In this document: piece by piece, positions 62,588-64,000 of the stretch
Position numbering within the stretch: position 1 is the first letter of the stretch
Layout: every line of letters begins with the position of its first letter
Assembly (NCBI GenBank): GCA_964350945.1
Contig: CAYGLF010000002.1
Location: 124,001-188,000 of the forward strand
Reading direction: 5' to 3'
DNA from: CAYGLF01 sp964350945
GTDB taxonomy: Bacteria; Chlamydiota; Chlamydiia; Chlamydiales; JAAZZY01
Length of the DNA stretch: 64,000 nucleotides
Made by a program: the position numbers and the translations under genes
Notes under the pieces: model-generated
Databases searched by the model: none
Seen by the model: only the letters and a program-made list of their open reading frames with translations
What the model was told of the DNA's origin: nothing

Positions 62588-63577
62588 ATGCAAGGAATTT
62601 ATTTAAAAAACAAAACGCTTCCAGACTTATTCAAAGCTCAAAAAGAGAGCTTGAACTATTTTTTTGATCATATGGACCTCTCTCAGATAGAATCTTTAGT
62701 AGAGCTGATCAAAAAAACCAAGGGGATCATCTTTTTTACGGGAGTAGGAAAGAGTGGATTTATTGCACAAAAAATTGCTGCGACCTTCGTCTCTATTGGT
62801 ATCAAGGCGATGTTTTTAGCGCCTATTGACGCATTGCATGGAGATTTAGGGATTGTAGACACAGAAGATACTTTTATTGTCCTTAGTAAAAGTGGTGAGA
62901 GCGATGAAATTTTAAATTTAATACCGTGTGTTCGAAATAAAGGGGCTTGTGTTGTCTCGATGATTTCAAAGAAAAATTCTCGACTTGAAAGAGCCAGCGA
63001 TCAAGTTATTTATTTACCTATTGATAAAGAACTGTGCCCTTATGACATTGTTCCTACAACTTCAACAGAAGTGCAGTTGATTTGTGGGGATGTTCTCTCG
63101 GTTGCACTCATGCACCAAAAAGGGCTCTCTTTAGATCAGTTTGCAACCAATCATCCTGCAGGTAAAATTGGCAAGAAGCTGACTTATAAAGTTCGAGACT
63201 TGATGCTAACTGGGGATAGAGTTCCTTTTTGTAGCCTTGAAGATTCTCTTGAAAAAGTATTGCCAAAACTTACAGAAAAGCGTTGTGGTTGTCTTTTAAT
63301 TGTTGATTCTAATCAGATTTTGCAAGGGATTTTTACAGACGGGGATTTAAGAAGAGCTTTGCAAATGTACGGTTCTCAAACGCTACACCTCTTGCTCAAA
63401 GATCTTAAGGTGAGTTTTCCTAAAGTGGTTGCTCCTGAGAAAATGGCCTGGGAGGCCTTAAGAATTATGGAGGCAGATCAACAGCGGCCTTTTATGGTAT
63501 TACCTGTAGTTGATGATCAGAAAAAAGTGCATGGACTAATCAAAATGCACGATATCTTACAGTCTGGCCTCGGCTAA
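62588..63577 (+). CDS. kdsD: Arabinose-5-phosphate isomerase (KdsD/KpsF)
   Basis: 329 residues. The SIS domain (about 38-180) has FTGVGKSGFIAQKIAATF, LSKSGESDEI and PTTSTEVQL. Two CBS domains follow (about 205-265 and 272-329), as in KdsD/GutQ. It converts ribulose-5-phosphate to arabinose-5-phosphate for Kdo synthesis. Last residues are MHDILQSGLG. AGAGAGA lies before the ATG. The stop codon is built into the following terminator stem. Confidence 0.94.
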   Translation: MQGIYLKNKTLPDLFKAQKESLNYFFDHMDLSQIESLVELIKKTKGIIFFTGVGKSGFIAQKIAATFVSIGIKAMFLAPIDALHGDLGIVDTEDTFIVLSKSGESDEILNLIPCVRNKGACVVSMISKKNSRLERASDQVIYLPIDKELCPYDIVPTTSTEVQLICGDVLSVALMHQKGLSLDQFATNHPAGKIGKKLTYKVRDLMLTGDRVPFCSLEDSLEKVLPKLTEKRCGCLLIVDSNQILQGIFTDGDLRRALQMYGSQTLHLLLKDLKVSFPKVVAPEKMAWEALRIMEADQQRPFMVLPVVDDQKKVHGLIKMHDILQSGLG

Positions 63578-63610
63578 TACAAAAGCTGGCAAAAGCCAGC
63601 TTTTGTATTA
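63575..63610. terminator. Bidirectional terminator between kdsD and the last gene
   Basis: Perfect 16-pair inverted repeat (63575-63590 with 63595-63610) and an AAAA loop. It includes the kdsD TAA. A- and T-rich arms on both sides suit termination from either strand. Confidence 0.85.
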
Positions 63611-63636
63611 AAACAGATTTAAAAATACTATTTTTA

Positions 63637-64000
63637 TTATTCGGGACTTCCAGTAAATAATCTTACACTTAGTGGATCATCATTTGGTCCAAAATAAAGT
63701 GAGGACCTAACCGCCGCCGCCGCTGCTCTCTCTTGTGGATTTAGTCCATTTAGAGGCGTTCTCGAACCTTGGCTACGCAACCGTATTGCTGGAGGGGAAT
63801 TTGGTTGAATAATAGGTTGATCAGGAGTCACAAATCCGACTTCATCAATAGGAGGATTTTCAGGAGTAACGTAACCCATACCCTCTCCTTCAGGAGTGAA
63901 TAATTCTCCCGCACCCATAGGCTCATCGGGAGTTTTGTTAGCTTCTTGGTGAGCTCCATTTAAGATTGGCATTGCAGAAAAAGCTGCTTCGCTTATTTTC
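63637..64000 (-). CDS. Unknown Pro/Gly-rich protein, 5' end cut by the window
   Basis: At least 120 residues. The frame stays open to base 64000 and no ribosome site precedes the ATG at 63972, so I read the gene as continuing beyond the window. The visible part is Pro/Gly/Glu-rich and disordered-looking. It has a repeated unit: LFTPEGEG, GYVTPENPPIDEV and GFVTPDQPI. A run of Ala coded by GCC/GCT repeats follows. No family recognised. Repeated TPE/TPD units could be a phosphorylation or protein-interaction region; this might be a type III effector. Confidence 0.5.
   Translation of the reverse strand, partial: KISEAAFSAMPILNGAHQEANKTPDEPMGAGELFTPEGEGMGYVTPENPPIDEVGFVTPDQPIIQPNSPPAIRLRSQGSRTPLNGLNPQERAAAAAVRSSLYFGPNDDPLSVRLFTGSPE

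Noticed and set aside
1..64000. tRNA, rRNA, CRISPR arrays, insertion sequences, integrases
   Set aside because: Gaps between genes were read on both strands and none of these was recognised. Most gaps are under 250 bases and AT-rich.

Overview
The window is a chromosomal piece of a chlamydia-like bacterium (phylum Chlamydiota), most likely an environmental family rather than Chlamydia itself. The main reason is gene order. Positions 1-11695 carry the chlamydial type III secretion block in the order sctD, cdsE, cdsF, cdsG, CT668-like, sctN, sctO, sctP, sctQ, pkn5, sctC. Other chlamydial neighbourhoods also appear: nrdR-dksA-lspA, hrcA-grpE-dnaK, CT728-like plus P-type ATPase, and symporter plus dihydrolipoamide acyltransferase plus kdsD. 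These locus comparisons come from memory of Chlamydia genomes, not from a search. Isocitrate dehydrogenase, a large NAD-type glutamate dehydrogenase and a MOMP-like beta-barrel protein point to a metabolically richer relative. The sequence is AT-rich throughout.

Layout. 1-12919: type III secretion operon with a kinase and secretin, followed by a TPR/membrane protein and a YidD-like protein. 12923-28660: mixed housekeeping genes, namely a SulP transporter, der, an exported methyltransferase-like protein, a SWIM-SNF2 helicase, smc, serS and a degenerate mnmH, with small unknown genes between them. 28663-32863: an accessory island on the minus strand, with an exported short-chain dehydrogenase and a polymorphic-toxin locus (full-length toxin, immunity gene, duplicated orphan toxin tip, second immunity gene). 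33104-40344: M18 aminopeptidase, CCC1-like protein, P1B-4 metal ATPase and glutamate dehydrogenase. 40341-47514: a seven-gene minus-strand operon, nrdR-dksA-lspA-unknown-cinA-uvrA-MFS. 48030-51862: the heat-shock operon with a near-consensus promoter, a CIRCE-like operator and a clear terminator. 52035-64000: porin-like protein, RNA-modification genes, gmhA-lpxK (LPS), glutamate-type symporter, E2 acyltransferase, icd, kdsD, and a gene cut by the window end.

How the genes fit together. Host glutamate could be taken up by the dicarboxylate symporter and converted by glutamate dehydrogenase to 2-oxoglutarate. That would feed a TCA cycle to which the E2 subunit and isocitrate dehydrogenase also belong. 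gmhA, lpxK and kdsD serve lipid A and LPS core synthesis. The type III apparatus with its dedicated kinase would deliver effectors. The toxin-immunity array is the most unusual element. It lies between genes whose Chlamydia homologues (serS and CT728/CT727) are, as I recall, adjacent. No tRNA, rRNA, CRISPR array, insertion sequence or integrase was recognised.
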